Positions 25,442-34,026 are shown, numbered from the stretch's first letter. The stretch is 45,598 nucleotides of DNA from Microcaldota archaeon (GCA_027328425.1 DAHVUT010000006.1:1-45598); one strand, 5' to 3'. Numbers and translations: made by a program. The notes: generated by a model not told the origin, from the letters alone.

Positions 25442-25953
25442 AGCACGTCACCTAGCACGCCCAGCGTCCTCTGCGCTGCAGCCCCTTCCAGCCCGAGCAG
25501 CCCACCTATGCCGAGCATCTGTTGCGCCGACATCAGGCACTCCTGGCGTTCAGCAAGGCTCGCCAGCGCTATGGGCACCCCGTGCAGCATCGCCTCCCTT
25601 ACCGTTCCCTTCGCCCTTCGCAGTTCGTTCTTCCTCTCGCTCTCCGATGCGCACGTAATCCTGGCGATTGGTATAAGCAGCGGTTTTCCTATCTCCTTGA
25701 GCGTCTCCAGCTCCTTGCCACTGAGGCTGCGTTCGCCGGTCATCACCGCCACCACGTCGTTTCGTTTGAGCCCCCCTGCAAGCATCTCAGGGCTGTCGTC
25801 CTTTATTATCTTCCTCCTGCCGTCCTGCTGCAGGTTTGTGTTGTCCATGAGTTCGGCATCGCTGCCCAGACAGAAGATGCGCTTGAAGCCTAGTCTCTTT
25901 TCCAAACTCTTTACTGCGCTTTCCTGCATGGCGGCCAGGTCGAAGTAAGCCAT
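25438..25953 (-). CDS. rnp3: RNase P protein subunit Rpp30 (RNP3)
   Basis: 171 residues, shorter than the usual 205-230. Matches to the PHP-like barrel of Rpp30 include LKRNDVVAVMTGE, a stretch with RRAKGTVREAMLHGVPIALAS (the usual RENLRLARKYGVPIVI region) and the terminal LGIGGLLGLEGAAAQRTLG. The N-terminal strand that normally holds a D.H-like opening is replaced by MAYFDLAAMQESAVKSLEKRLGFKRIFCLG. It starts 4 nt after orc1. Confidence 0.8.
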   Translation of the reverse strand: MAYFDLAAMQESAVKSLEKRLGFKRIFCLGSDAELMDNTNLQQDGRRKIIKDDSPEMLAGGLKRNDVVAVMTGERSLSGKELETLKEIGKPLLIPIARITCASESERKNELRRAKGTVREAMLHGVPIALASLAERQECLMSAQQMLGIGGLLGLEGAAAQRTLGVLGDVL

Positions 25954-25957
25954 GGGC

Positions 25958-27187
25958 TCAGGCCTTCTCTTCCGTGCCCGCCCCTTTCGCTTCGCTCTCT
26001 GCGAAGAGGCTCTTCTCTATGGTCTCCTTTATCTTGTCGGCAGCGTAGGCCAGCTTGATGAGTTTTGTGTGCCCTCTTATGCCCTTGCCCGATTCGTACG
26101 TGTCTATGAGGCCCTGCATCTCCAAATCGGAGATGTACTTCCTGTACCACCTGCTGCTTTTGGGTTCCTTGCTGAGCGAGTTTGCTATGCCCGAATACTT
26201 GTTGTATACCTCGCCGCTGAATATGTATGTGTCGTCGCCGTCCACGAGCTTCTTGTACCTGCTTCCCTGCAGCGATAGCAGCGAGATCGCATAGAGGACG
26301 AGCTTCTGGTGCTCTGGCAACGTGGCTATCACCTCGTAGGCCACCTCTTCCTCCGCGTCCTTCTCGGCCTTCATCACTTCCTGCTCCCCTATCTTGCTCT
26401 TCTCCTCCTCCTCCGTCAGCTCCCCGGCCCTTGACAGTATCTTGAGAGCAAGCCTCGCATCCCCGCTCTCCTTTGCGGCTATGGCGGCAATGAGGTTGAG
26501 CACGTCATCGCCGGCCACTCCCTGCTTGAAGCCGCTGGCGGCCCTGTCCTTGACTATCGCGGCCAGCTCCGTCGAGTTGTACGGCGGGAACACAAGTTCG
26601 TGCTCGTAGAGCGTGGACAGGCTCCTGGGATCGAGCAGCTCCTTGAAGTCAATCCTGTTGCTCACGCCCACTATGGTTATGCCGCCGGCGCGTATGTCGC
26701 TGTTGGCTCTGGTGAGTGTGTACACAAGATCGTCGAGGTCCTTGACCATGTCGATTTCGTCCAGGACGGCCACAAGCACCTTGCCGTCCTCTTCAACCCA
26801 GTTGATTATCTTCTCGTATATCTCCACAAGGCCGTAGCCCCTCCTCGCGAGGAACGGCAGGTGGTCGCTTATTATCTTGCTGAGCACCCTGTACCTGGAG
26901 TTGTATATCCTGCAGTTTATGTAGGATATTTTGGCCTTTGCGGCAGTCAGCGACCTTACTTCCTCGATGACGTGCCTTATGCAGGAAGTCTTGCCGGTGC
27001 CTGTCTTGCCGTATATGAAGACGTTCCTGCCGCGTTCACCTTTCAGCGATGGCGCAAGCGCCTTGACTATGCTCTCAATCTGCTTGTCCCTGTAGAGCAG
27101 GTTCTGCGGGAGATAGTGCGGAGAGAGCACCTCGCGGTTCGCAAAAACATTAGATTCCTTGAATAGAGATGCGAATTTCTCATCCAT
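25958..27187 (-). CDS. orc1: Orc1/Cdc6 replication initiator
   Basis: 409 residues. AAA+ domain with Walker A GKTGTGKT (60-67) and Walker B VLVAVLDEID (about 135-144), sensor 1 near VGVSNR, followed by a winged-helix domain (about 305-390) ending in GLIDTYESGKGIRGHTKLIKL. It binds origin repeats and loads MCM. Its ATG shares one base with the TGA of the Mrp gene. Archaeal origins often lie beside orc1, but no repeat set or long AT-rich gap is seen at either end of this gene, so the origin is not identified here. Confidence 0.95.
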   Translation of the reverse strand: MDEKFASLFKESNVFANREVLSPHYLPQNLLYRDKQIESIVKALAPSLKGERGRNVFIYGKTGTGKTSCIRHVIEEVRSLTAAKAKISYINCRIYNSRYRVLSKIISDHLPFLARRGYGLVEIYEKIINWVEEDGKVLVAVLDEIDMVKDLDDLVYTLTRANSDIRAGGITIVGVSNRIDFKELLDPRSLSTLYEHELVFPPYNSTELAAIVKDRAASGFKQGVAGDDVLNLIAAIAAKESGDARLALKILSRAGELTEEEEKSKIGEQEVMKAEKDAEEEVAYEVIATLPEHQKLVLYAISLLSLQGSRYKKLVDGDDTYIFSGEVYNKYSGIANSLSKEPKSSRWYRKYISDLEMQGLIDTYESGKGIRGHTKLIKLAYAADKIKETIEKSLFAESEAKGAGTEEKA

Positions 27188-28008
27188 CAGCGTCCCCCGT
27201 TAACCAATCTCTTTGCTATGCTTATAAACTCTCCTTTTATCTCAGCATCTCCGTGCATGGCGACCCTTCCGGAGTCGCTGAATTCGTCAAACTTCCTGTC
27301 CTCTTTCACCGTTCCGAGCACCTCGCAATGCAGAGCTTCTGCGACCGTCTTCGCTCCTGTGGGTGCGCCGCTGGACATGTTCTCGACCACTCCTAATATC
27401 GGCGCGCCGAGCCTCTTCGCCATCAGCCCCGACCTTACCGCGTTTATGGCAGCTATCTGCTGCGGCGTGGTCACTATCACGAAGCCGTCCATCTCGAGCA
27501 GCTGCATTATGGACAGGTTGGAGTCGCTCGTCCCAGGGCTGCAGTCGAGTATCAGGTAGTCGAGCTCGCCCCAGTCCGTGGCCTCCAGGAACTCGCCCAG
27601 CATCTTGGCCACCATCGGCCCGCGCCATATCATGGGCCTCTTGGCCTCGTCCATGAACATCGCCGTGGAGATGACCTTCACGCCGTCCTTCTCCAGCGGC
27701 TTGAGCGGGTATTCCGGCTCCCCGGATTGCCTTATGCCTAGGAAGAGGTGCAGATTGGGGCAGTCTATGTCTGCATCGAGCAGGCCCACCCTGTAGCCCA
27801 TGTCCTTGAGCGCGAATGCGATGTTTACGGCTATCGTGGTCTTGCCCACTCCGCCCTTTGCGCTGTACACGCCTATCTTGTGCTTCACCCCTGCGAGCGC
27901 CTGCTTAACATGCTGCCGCTGCTTCACCACGTTCAGTATTGACGGGTGCACCACGTTCACTGTGGCGTTGCCTATTTTTGCAGTTGCTGCTTCTTTTTCA
28001 TCAGGCAT
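27187..28008 (-). CDS. Mrp/MinD-type P-loop ATPase (ApbC/Nbp35 relative)
   Basis: 273 residues from ATG 28008. Deviant Walker A SAKGGVGKTT (49-58), LDADIDCPNLHLFLG and the ILDCSPGTSD block are those of Mrp, the Fe-S carrier family. The usual C-terminal CXXC pair (NMS...CP.CG) is missing: the segment reads NMSSGAPTGAKT, so cluster bridging in the normal way is not possible. It may act as a partner without a cluster or as a MinD-like protein. It opens the run Mrp-Orc1-Rpp30-Pop5; a TATTATACTTGC box lies about 25-30 nt before the start. Confidence 0.85.
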   Translation of the reverse strand: MPDEKEAATAKIGNATVNVVHPSILNVVKQRQHVKQALAGVKHKIGVYSAKGGVGKTTIAVNIAFALKDMGYRVGLLDADIDCPNLHLFLGIRQSGEPEYPLKPLEKDGVKVISTAMFMDEAKRPMIWRGPMVAKMLGEFLEATDWGELDYLILDCSPGTSDSNLSIMQLLEMDGFVIVTTPQQIAAINAVRSGLMAKRLGAPILGVVENMSSGAPTGAKTVAEALHCEVLGTVKEDRKFDEFSDSGRVAMHGDAEIKGEFISIAKRLVNGGR

Positions 28009-28185
28009 AGGATCTGCAAAAGCAGGTTTGCCAGTGCAAGTATAATAATGCCTGCGTGGAAACTGCCGAAGCACCGTGCCTTTTCCTTGACTCACGTCAA
28101 AAAGCAAACCTATTTAATAACGAACCGCCAATAGCTAGATTGCTTTTACGTTTCAGAGATTAGAATACTATTTGTCGGTGGAATT

Positions 28186-28881
28186 GTGTATCCAAACATA
28201 CAAGCTTATGACAGGGGTGTGATGTTCAACCCCGACGGCAGGCTTTTTCAGGTAGAGTACGCTAAGTCGGCAGTGACCAGGGGCGGAGCCGTTGTCGGCA
28301 TGGTGACAAAGGATGGCGTAGCCTTCGTGGCGCACAAGAACGTAGACGACCCGCTTGTCGTGCCATCGAGCATGCAGAAGGTATTCAGGATAGATTCTCA
28401 CATCGGAGCTGCGTACAGCGGAATGGTGGCCGATGGCCTCCACCTGGTTGAGGAGACAAGGTCGGCTGCGCAGAGCCATAGGCTGGTGTACAACGAGGTC
28501 AAGTCGGTAGAGGCTATAGCGAAGTCGCTCTCCTCTACGATGCTTCAGGCAACTTTTTACGGGGGTGTAAGGCCCTATGGCGTGTCGCTCCTGCTCGGCG
28601 GCATAGACAGCGAGAGGAAGCTCTTCGAGGTGGATCCCGCAGGCTCCCTGCTGGGCTACAAAGCAGATTCCATAGGCTCCGGCAAGAAGATAGCAACAGA
28701 CATGCTAAACAAGGAGTACAAGGACACGATAAGCACCGAAGACGCGATAAATCTCGGCATAAAGATACTGAACAAGATAAACGAGGGCAAGCTCACCAAG
28801 GACCGCGTCGACATAGGCTATATAGAGTCGGGCAGCGAGTTCTCGGTGCTTTCAGAGCAGGAGATATTGAAATATTTCTGA
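28186..28881 (+). CDS. psmA: 20S proteasome alpha subunit
   Basis: 231 residues with a GTG start. The N-terminal YDRGVMFNPDGRLFQVEYAKSAV is the alpha-subunit gate and signature, and KNVDDPLV..SSMQKVFRID and GVRPYGVSLLLGGID complete the fold. It forms the outer rings of the 20S core. Alpha subunits lack the catalytic Thr; no beta subunit is in the window. It leads a conserved archaeal superoperon, psmA-SBDS-rrp4-rrp41-rrp42-eL43-rpo12. Confidence 0.95.
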   Translation: MYPNIQAYDRGVMFNPDGRLFQVEYAKSAVTRGGAVVGMVTKDGVAFVAHKNVDDPLVVPSSMQKVFRIDSHIGAAYSGMVADGLHLVEETRSAAQSHRLVYNEVKSVEAIAKSLSSTMLQATFYGGVRPYGVSLLLGGIDSERKLFEVDPAGSLLGYKADSIGSGKKIATDMLNKEYKDTISTEDAINLGIKILNKINEGKLTKDRVDIGYIESGSEFSVLSEQEILKYF

Positions 28882-28898
28882 TTCATTTGTGAGAATTT

Positions 28899-29585
28899 AT
28901 GTCTAAGACAGTGATCGCTAAGTATACTGCGCAGGGAGAAACCTTCGAAATCCTTGTGGATTCTGACAAGGCATACGCCTACATCACAGGCAAGCTTTCC
29001 GACCCTCTCTCAGTACTGGAAGTGGAGGACGTATTCAAGGATGCCAACAAGGGCGACAGGCAGAGCCAGGACAAGCTGAATAAGGTGTTCGGCACCGAGG
29101 ATCTCGGCAAAATAGCTGGCATGATATTGAAGGGAGGCAACGTTCCGCTCACCACTGAGCAGCGCAACAGGATGCTTGAGGAAAAGAGGAAGCAGATATT
29201 GAACATAATAGCGACAAACGCGATAGACCCGAGGACCAACGCGCCGCATCCGGCGCTCAGGATAGAGAACGCGATGAAGGAGGCGAGGGTGAATGTAGAT
29301 CCATTCAAGCCCGCGACGGAGCAGGTGGACACAATAGTAAAGAAGCTGAGCACGCAGCTGCCCCTTAAGTTTGCGATCGTGAAGATGGATGTTACAATAC
29401 CGGTGCAGTACGCGAACAGGTGCTACAGCCTGCTCAAGCAGTACGGGCTCAAATCTGAGAAGTATCTGCAGGACGGCTCGCTCCAGGCGAGCCTCGAGTT
29501 TCCAGCCGGGCTCCAGAGCGAGTTCTTCGACAAGCTCAACGGTGCAACCAAAGGTTCCGCTGTCGCTAATATAACAAGTGTATAG
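28899..29585 (+). CDS. sdo1: Ribosome maturation protein SBDS homologue
   Basis: 228 residues, the three-domain SBDS form. Diagnostic parts are [34 protein letters not shown], the helical [24 protein letters not shown] linker and the C-terminal ferredoxin-like domain with [18 protein letters not shown]. In eukaryotes SBDS helps release eIF6 from the 60S subunit. The gene lies 17 nt after psmA and 14 nt before rrp4, the standard archaeal arrangement. Confidence 0.94.
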   Translation: MSKTVIAKYTAQGETFEILVDSDKAYAYITGKLSDPLSVLEVEDVFKDANKGDRQSQDKLNKVFGTEDLGKIAGMILKGGNVPLTTEQRNRMLEEKRKQILNIIATNAIDPRTNAPHPALRIENAMKEARVNVDPFKPATEQVDTIVKKLSTQLPLKFAIVKMDVTIPVQYANRCYSLLKQYGLKSEKYLQDGSLQASLEFPAGLQSEFFDKLNGATKGSAVANITSV

Positions 29586-29599
29586 GAAAAGTGTATAGA

Positions 29600-30259
29600 A
29601 TGAGGACAATACTGCCAGGAGACAAGATATCTGACACGCCCCTGCGCGCAGAGAACGCGATAGTCGAGGGCGGCAAGACGTATGCCACTGTCATAGGCAT
29701 GCTCGACGAGACGAAGGGCACCTTCATACCCCTTGAGACTGTATGGTACCCGAGAGAGGGTGACTATGTAATAGGCATAGTGGAGAACTCGAAGAACAGG
29801 GTGTACACTGTATACCTGGAATCGCCTTTCAGGGGCCTCATACTTCCGCCCCCCAGGCCGAGATTCAGGGACATGAGGCACGAGCACACGGAGAGGCAGG
29901 AGGTGCTGCAGATAGGCGATGTGGTCAGCGTATTCGTAAGGGAAGTGAAGCGCGAGGCTGACCAGATAATACTGATACTGGACAGGCCGAGGCGGCTGAT
30001 GGGCGGCAAGCTCGTAGATGTAAGGCCATCCAAGGTGCCCAGGATACTCGGCAGGGCAAACACGATGCTTACCCAGCTGCAGGACATGACTAAGAGCACC
30101 ATACTCGTCGGGCTCAATGGCCTTGTTTGGATAAAGGGAGGCAACGTGCCGCTGGCACAGAAGGCAATCGCGAAGATACAGGACGAGGCGCACGTCAGCG
30201 GGCTGACCGAGCGCATAAAGGAGATGCTTGCAGCAAACAACGGGGCGAATGGTGTTTGA
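29600..30259 (+). CDS. rrp4: Exosome RNA-binding cap subunit Rrp4
   Basis: 219 residues from ATG 29600 (an in-frame GTG at 29591 adds three). N-terminal domain, an S1 domain (about 60-135, VSVFVREVKREADQIILIL) and a KH-like domain (GLNGLVWIKGGNV). It forms the cap over the Rrp41/Rrp42 ring and gives preference for A-rich RNA tails. The ATG of rrp41 follows its stop after one base. Confidence 0.93.
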   Translation: MRTILPGDKISDTPLRAENAIVEGGKTYATVIGMLDETKGTFIPLETVWYPREGDYVIGIVENSKNRVYTVYLESPFRGLILPPPRPRFRDMRHEHTERQEVLQIGDVVSVFVREVKREADQIILILDRPRRLMGGKLVDVRPSKVPRILGRANTMLTQLQDMTKSTILVGLNGLVWIKGGNVPLAQKAIAKIQDEAHVSGLTERIKEMLAANNGANGV

Positions 30260-30260
30260 T

Positions 30261-30980
30261 ATGGGAGGAAGTGGAGAAAAACCGGAATTGATAGTTGACG
30301 GAAGGAGGCTCGACAAGCGGGCCTTCGATGAGCTCAGGCCTATAAAGATAGAGGCGGGCGTGCTGAAGAACGCTGAGGGTTCGGCGTACCTGGAATGGGG
30401 CGACAACAAGATACTCGCAGCTGTGTACGGGCCAAAAGAGGCGCAGCCCAAGCACGTGGCGGACCCTAACAGGGCCATAATAAAATGCAGGTATCAGATG
30501 GCGCCCTTCTCCTCCCTGGAGGAGCACGGCAGGACGGGCCCCAACAGGCGTGCCATAGAGATATCCAAGGTGACTAAGGAAGTGTTCGGGAACGTGATAC
30601 TGCTCGAGCAGTTCCCTGGATCCGAGATAGACATATTCGTGGAGGTGCTGCAGAGCGACGGGGGCACGAGGGCGGCTGGCATAACGGCCGCGGCCGTGGC
30701 CCTGGCGAGCAGCGGCATACCGATGCGTGACATACCCTATGCGGTCTCGGCAGGCAGGGTGGGTGAGCACATGGTGCTCGACGTCAACAAGATAGAGGAC
30801 AACTACTCCGATGCTGACATGCCCGTGGCCATAGCGCCTAGGAACGACGAGATACTGCTGCTGCAGATGGACGGTTCGCTCACTAAGGAGCAGATCTCCG
30901 AAGGCCTGGCCATGGTGCGCAAGGCAGGGGAGACCATAGTCAGGGTCCAGCGCGAGGCGCTGGAGGCCAAATACAGGTGA
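30261..30980 (+). CDS. rrp41: Exosome catalytic subunit Rrp41
   Basis: 239 residues, RNase PH fold. RRLDKRAFDELRPIKIEAGVLKNAEGSAYLEWG is the classic opening; RTGPNRRAIEISKV holds RNA-binding arginines and YSDADMPVA carries the acidic catalytic residues. It degrades RNA 3' to 5' with phosphate, or adds tails. Start chosen at 30261, directly after rrp4, instead of an ATG at 30228 inside rrp4. Confidence 0.95.
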   Translation: MGGSGEKPELIVDGRRLDKRAFDELRPIKIEAGVLKNAEGSAYLEWGDNKILAAVYGPKEAQPKHVADPNRAIIKCRYQMAPFSSLEEHGRTGPNRRAIEISKVTKEVFGNVILLEQFPGSEIDIFVEVLQSDGGTRAAGITAAAVALASSGIPMRDIPYAVSAGRVGEHMVLDVNKIEDNYSDADMPVAIAPRNDEILLLQMDGSLTKEQISEGLAMVRKAGETIVRVQREALEAKYR

Positions 30981-30985
30981 TTGTG

Positions 30986-31765
30986 ATGCAAGATGAAAAC
31001 AGGGAATACATGCTCGAACTCCTGGGCAAGGGCTCAAGGGAGCAGGAGCGTGGGCAGTTCGACTACAGGGAGATAAGGATAAAGAAAGGCGTGGTACCAC
31101 ACGCTGAGGGTTCGGCGCAGGTCGACCTTGGCTCGACCAAGGTGCTCGCGGGCGTCAAGCTGGTCGTAGGCACGCCGATGCAGGATAAGCCGAACGAAGG
31201 CGCCCTCGCCACTTCGGCGGAGCTGCTTCCGCTTGCGTCCCCAGAGTACGAGATGGGGCCGCCGAGCCCCGAGGCGATAGAGCTCGCCAGGGTGGTCGAC
31301 AGAGGCATAAGGGCCGCGGAGGTGGTGGACATGGATGCGCTCTTCATAGAGAAGGACAAGGTGTGGAACATATACACGGACATCTACATACTCAACTACG
31401 ATGGCAACCTCTTCGATGCGTCTACGCTGGCGGCCACGACAGCGCTGCTAAGTGCGCGCATGCCGAGACTCGAGGGCGATGAAGTTATAAGGGAAGGCGC
31501 ACTGGAAAAGCTCAAGACCAAGAATATAGTGAGCTCATGCACGTTCGCAAAGCTGAAGGCCAAGCTGCTCCTAGATTCGAACGCGGCTGAGGAGAGCATA
31601 ATGGATGCGAGGGTCACGATAGCCAACGACGAGCGCGTGGTGCGCGCGATGCAGAAGGGCCTGAGCGGCTCAATCTCGTTCAAGGACCTCGAGCAGATGG
31701 AGGATGTGGCCTTCGAGAAGTCGAAAGAGCTAAGAAGCAGCATTGCCAAGGCACTGGGTGAATGA
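30986..31765 (+). CDS. rrp42: Exosome subunit Rrp42
   Basis: 259 residues, RNase PH fold, non-catalytic partner that completes the hexamer with Rrp41. FDYREIRIKKGVVPHAEGSAQVDLGSTKVLAGVKL and the PPSPEAIELARVVDRGIR block are characteristic. ATG 30986 is used; GTG codons at 30977 and 30983 are upstream alternatives. Spacing of 5 nt from rrp41. Confidence 0.94.
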   Translation: MQDENREYMLELLGKGSREQERGQFDYREIRIKKGVVPHAEGSAQVDLGSTKVLAGVKLVVGTPMQDKPNEGALATSAELLPLASPEYEMGPPSPEAIELARVVDRGIRAAEVVDMDALFIEKDKVWNIYTDIYILNYDGNLFDASTLAATTALLSARMPRLEGDEVIREGALEKLKTKNIVSSCTFAKLKAKLLLDSNAAEESIMDARVTIANDERVVRAMQKGLSGSISFKDLEQMEDVAFEKSKELRSSIAKALGE

Positions 31766-31766
31766 G

Positions 31767-32009
31767 ATGGCGAACTGGAGCATACGATATGGGGCAAGCC
31801 TCAGGAAGAGATACGGTGCGGTGCAGGTGCAGAAGAAGGCACTATACATGTGCGACGTCTGCGGCAAGGAGGCCGTAAAGAGGATAGGCACGGGTATGTG
31901 GAAATGCAGGCACTGCGGCGCTGTCTTCGCCGGCGGGGCTTACACGCTCAAGACGGAGCCCGGCAAGACGCTGGAGCGCATGATGCAATCGGGCAAGGCG
32001 GGCGCATGA
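31767..32009 (+). CDS. rpl37ae: Large ribosomal subunit protein eL43 (L37Ae)
   Basis: 80 residues. A zinc ribbon CDVCG...CRHCG at about residues 37-58 follows the basic SIRYGASLRKRYGAVQVQKK opening, as in archaeal and eukaryotic L37Ae. It starts one base after the rrp42 stop. Its TGA overlaps the ATG of the next gene. Confidence 0.93.
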   Translation: MANWSIRYGASLRKRYGAVQVQKKALYMCDVCGKEAVKRIGTGMWKCRHCGAVFAGGAYTLKTEPGKTLERMMQSGKAGA

Positions 32010-32371
32010 CCAAGATAGTATTCTCTCCGGCCCAGGAACTCGTGGTGCACGAGGTGGTCGAGGTGAGCAGGGACGACCTGCTGCTAGAGCGCATAACGCC
32101 CAACGGCAACATGCCGCTCTACTGGTGCAGCGGCCTGCTCTTCAGCTTCTCGTCGGTGCCCATGACAGAGGAGGTGGTGAAAGAGTACCTTAAGGGCAGG
32201 ATACACTGGCTAGAGGTGCACTACACTAGGATGGAGAAGTACACGCCGCTCATAACATTCGAGTCTCCGGAATACAAGTCAACTATGAATGTCAAGGTCA
32301 TAGACACGAGCTTCTCAGAGATGCACACCGAGTTCGTGAAGTGGCTGAAGGACAAGGCGAAGATAAAATAG
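32006..32371 (+). CDS. Unknown protein between eL43 and Rpo12
   Basis: 121 residues, start overlapping the eL43 stop (ATGA), stop 9 nt before rpo12. In most archaea eL43 is followed directly by rpo12, so this is an added gene within a conserved transcription/translation operon. I recognise no domain; the mix of strands and a final amphipathic helix (MHTEFVKWLKDKAKIK) suggests a compact alpha/beta protein. It does not match Pcc1, which occurs nearby in some other archaea. Tight coupling implies it is made with ribosome and RNA polymerase parts. Confidence 0.75.
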   Translation: MTKIVFSPAQELVVHEVVEVSRDDLLLERITPNGNMPLYWCSGLLFSFSSVPMTEEVVKEYLKGRIHWLEVHYTRMEKYTPLITFESPEYKSTMNVKVIDTSFSEMHTEFVKWLKDKAKIK

Positions 32372-32380
32372 GGTTATGCT

Positions 32381-32515
32381 ATGCCATATGTTTGTTTGCA
32401 CTGCAGGAAGGAAGTGAAGGCTCTGGAGAAAAATTTCATAAGGTGCCCGTACTGCGGCTACAGGGTGCTCTCCAAAAAGAGGAGTACGCTTGCCAAGGAG
32501 GTATCGAGCAGCTAG
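32381..32515 (+). CDS. rpo12: RNA polymerase subunit Rpo12 (RpoP)
   Basis: 44 residues: CLHC near the start, then FIRCPYCGYRVLSKKR, a zinc ribbon with the CPYCG.R(V/I)L.K signature of Rpo12/Rpb12. This small subunit bridges Rpo3 and Rpo2 in archaeal RNA polymerase. It ends the psmA-to-rpo12 operon; the next gene converges 4 nt away. Confidence 0.93.
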   Translation: MPYVCLHCRKEVKALEKNFIRCPYCGYRVLSKKRSTLAKEVSSS

Positions 32516-32519
32516 CAAG

Positions 32520-32753
32520 CTAGTTCTTCAGCAGTACTGCCTTGCCTACTTCCCTGACGCGCTTGTACTCAATGCTGTTCTTGAACAGGCCCTTTATCAC
32601 TTCACCAGGCTCCGAGGCGTTTATCTTGCCCAGGAGCAGATGGGATACGCTCCTCTGCTCGAGGTCTATTACCACCTCGCCCACCTCGCCGAGCCACCTC
32701 CCGGTGCCTGACATTATCTTCTTGCCGTAAAGCGACGATACGGTAACGGTCAT
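32520..32753 (-). CDS. PRC-barrel domain protein
   Basis: 77 residues, a single PRC barrel: SSLYGKKIMSGTGRWLGEVGEVVIDLEQRSVSHLLLGKI. In haloarchaea, small PRC-barrel proteins (CdpB) join the FtsZ-SepF division complex; whether this one does is unknown. It follows the zinc-ribbon gene with a 4-nt overlap, so the histone, zinc-ribbon and PRC-barrel genes form one transcript. Confidence 0.85.
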   Translation of the reverse strand: MTVTVSSLYGKKIMSGTGRWLGEVGEVVIDLEQRSVSHLLLGKINASEPGEVIKGLFKNSIEYKRVREVGKAVLLKN

Positions 32754-33310
32754 CGGCTCTCGCCTATTTTCAGTCTCTTCATCTTTTTGGAAGCGAATAT
32801 TCTTATTACGTTCTCCTGCAGCGCCTCGACGAAAGCGGCCTCGTTAGCCTTGAGCTCGGCAAGCTCCGTCCTGTCGAAGAGATCGCCTTTCCTCGCTACT
32901 ATGCGCCTCAGGTACGTGTCGCCGAGCTGGTAGTACTTGGCTCTGCACGAGTGGCAGACGAAGACGGGCACCACCGGCGCGGCGTCTATGCCTTCGGGAG
33001 AGCCAGCATCGAGCTCGCGCCCTATGCTGTGCGACCCGCACGCATCGCACATGGCGTCCACCCTGACCCCCTCGTACTTCTTCGTCTCGGTCACGCGGAT
33101 CTCCTCGCTCGCCAGGTGCTCGGAGAGCGCTGCCTCAGCGTCATTTGTTTCGGACAGTACCTGTTCCAGCACCTCGCCTTCGCCAGTGAGCTCTGTTATA
33201 AGCGTGCCTTTTCGTGTCGGTTCGGCGATGCAGTACGCGCTTCCGTGCCCACTATCGTAAAAATCGGTGCGTATGCGCCCGTCGCCGCTCCTGCGCGCCT
33301 CAAGTGTCAT
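32750..33310 (-). CDS. Zinc-ribbon protein, unknown function
   Basis: 186 residues. A CDAC (about residue 88) and a CHSC (about residue 119) pair form a zinc ribbon interrupted by a 27-residue loop with PEGIDAAPVVPVFV. The N-terminal 85 residues are Glu-rich and the C-terminal 60 are helical and end in a basic KKMKRLK segment. It overlaps the histone gene by 11 nt and the PRC-barrel gene by 4 nt. A nucleic-acid-linked role fits but is only inferred. Confidence 0.7.
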   Translation of the reverse strand: MTLEARRSGDGRIRTDFYDSGHGSAYCIAEPTRKGTLITELTGEGEVLEQVLSETNDAEAALSEHLASEEIRVTETKKYEGVRVDAMCDACGSHSIGRELDAGSPEGIDAAPVVPVFVCHSCRAKYYQLGDTYLRRIVARKGDLFDRTELAELKANEAAFVEALQENVIRIFASKKMKRLKIGESR

Positions 33311-33521
33311 CCAACCCGGCCTTCAGTACGTATTCCTGTATGTCCTCCTTGGTTATCTTGTCGCCCTTCCTCCTCCTTGAGTTCAGCACCGCGAACCTGG
33401 ATATGCGCTTTGCCCTGCCCTCCAGCATCTTGGCCAGCGCCCGGGCAGCATCGTCCGTGATGTGCAAGCCGAACTCCTTGTTCACAATCCTCTTTATGCT
33501 TTCGGCAGGTATGTTTGCCAT
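33300..33521 (-). CDS. Archaeal histone-fold protein
   Basis: 73 residues: alpha1 (AESIKRIVNKE), loop, alpha2 (TDDAARALAKMLEGRAKRISRFAVLNSRR), loop, alpha3 (ITKEDIQEYVLKAG). This is a single histone fold able to dimerise and bend DNA. The second loop reads RRRKGDKIT where typical archaeal histones have GRKTI, so DNA contacts there are altered but still basic. First gene of the histone, zinc-ribbon, PRC-barrel run and divergent from thioredoxin. Confidence 0.87.
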   Translation of the reverse strand: MANIPAESIKRIVNKEFGLHITDDAARALAKMLEGRAKRISRFAVLNSRRRKGDKITKEDIQEYVLKAGLDDT

Positions 33522-33645
33522 TCACGCGCCCATTTCAGCACTCAAGATCCACATCATCTCGCAATCAGGACTTGGGTTCATCACTGCGTTGATTCTGTGC
33601 GGCAAGACTTATATATTCATAGAGCCATAATGCTTGTTCGTGGTT

Positions 33646-33966
33646 ATGATGACGTCAGACGTGACAAGCCAAAATTTCGAAGCAGAGGTGCTCAAGTCCA
33701 AGATGCCCGTTGTGGTTGATTTCTGGGCCGAATGGTGCGGTCCGTGCAAGATGTTCAGCCCTGTGCTCGACGAGGTGTCAAAGGAGTACGGCACGAAGGT
33801 GAAGTTCGTCAAGCTAAACACTGACGAGAACACCAGCATTGCCCAGGAGTACGGTATAATGAGCATACCAACGACGCTGCTCTTTGAGGGTGGCGAGGTC
33901 AAGGCCATGTCAGTGGGTGCCATACCCAAGGCAGAGTTCAAGAAGTGGCTCGACAGCAACGTGTGA
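33646..33966 (+). CDS. trxA: Thioredoxin
   Basis: 106 residues. VVDFWAEWCGPCKMFSPVLDEVSKEY has the WCGPC redox centre, IMSIPTTLLF the cis-proline, and DTDE-type strand spacing is normal. It reduces disulfides in the cytoplasm; no thioredoxin reductase is nearby. The TATA box TTATATATTC at 33609-33618 predicts a start a few bases before ATG 33646; ATG 33649 is equally possible. Confidence 0.93.
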   Translation: MMTSDVTSQNFEAEVLKSKMPVVVDFWAEWCGPCKMFSPVLDEVSKEYGTKVKFVKLNTDENTSIAQEYGIMSIPTTLLFEGGEVKAMSVGAIPKAEFKKWLDSNV

Positions 33967-34026
33967 GCAGAACAGCCTTTCGGTAACCCTTTAATTTGCT
34001 AACTTGCAAGCTTATTCAGTGGTGTC

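Noticed and set aside
25958-28186. Replication origin next to orc1
   Set aside because: Gaps around orc1 are absent (overlaps or 4 nt), and the Mrp-psmA gap shows no repeated origin-box sequences.
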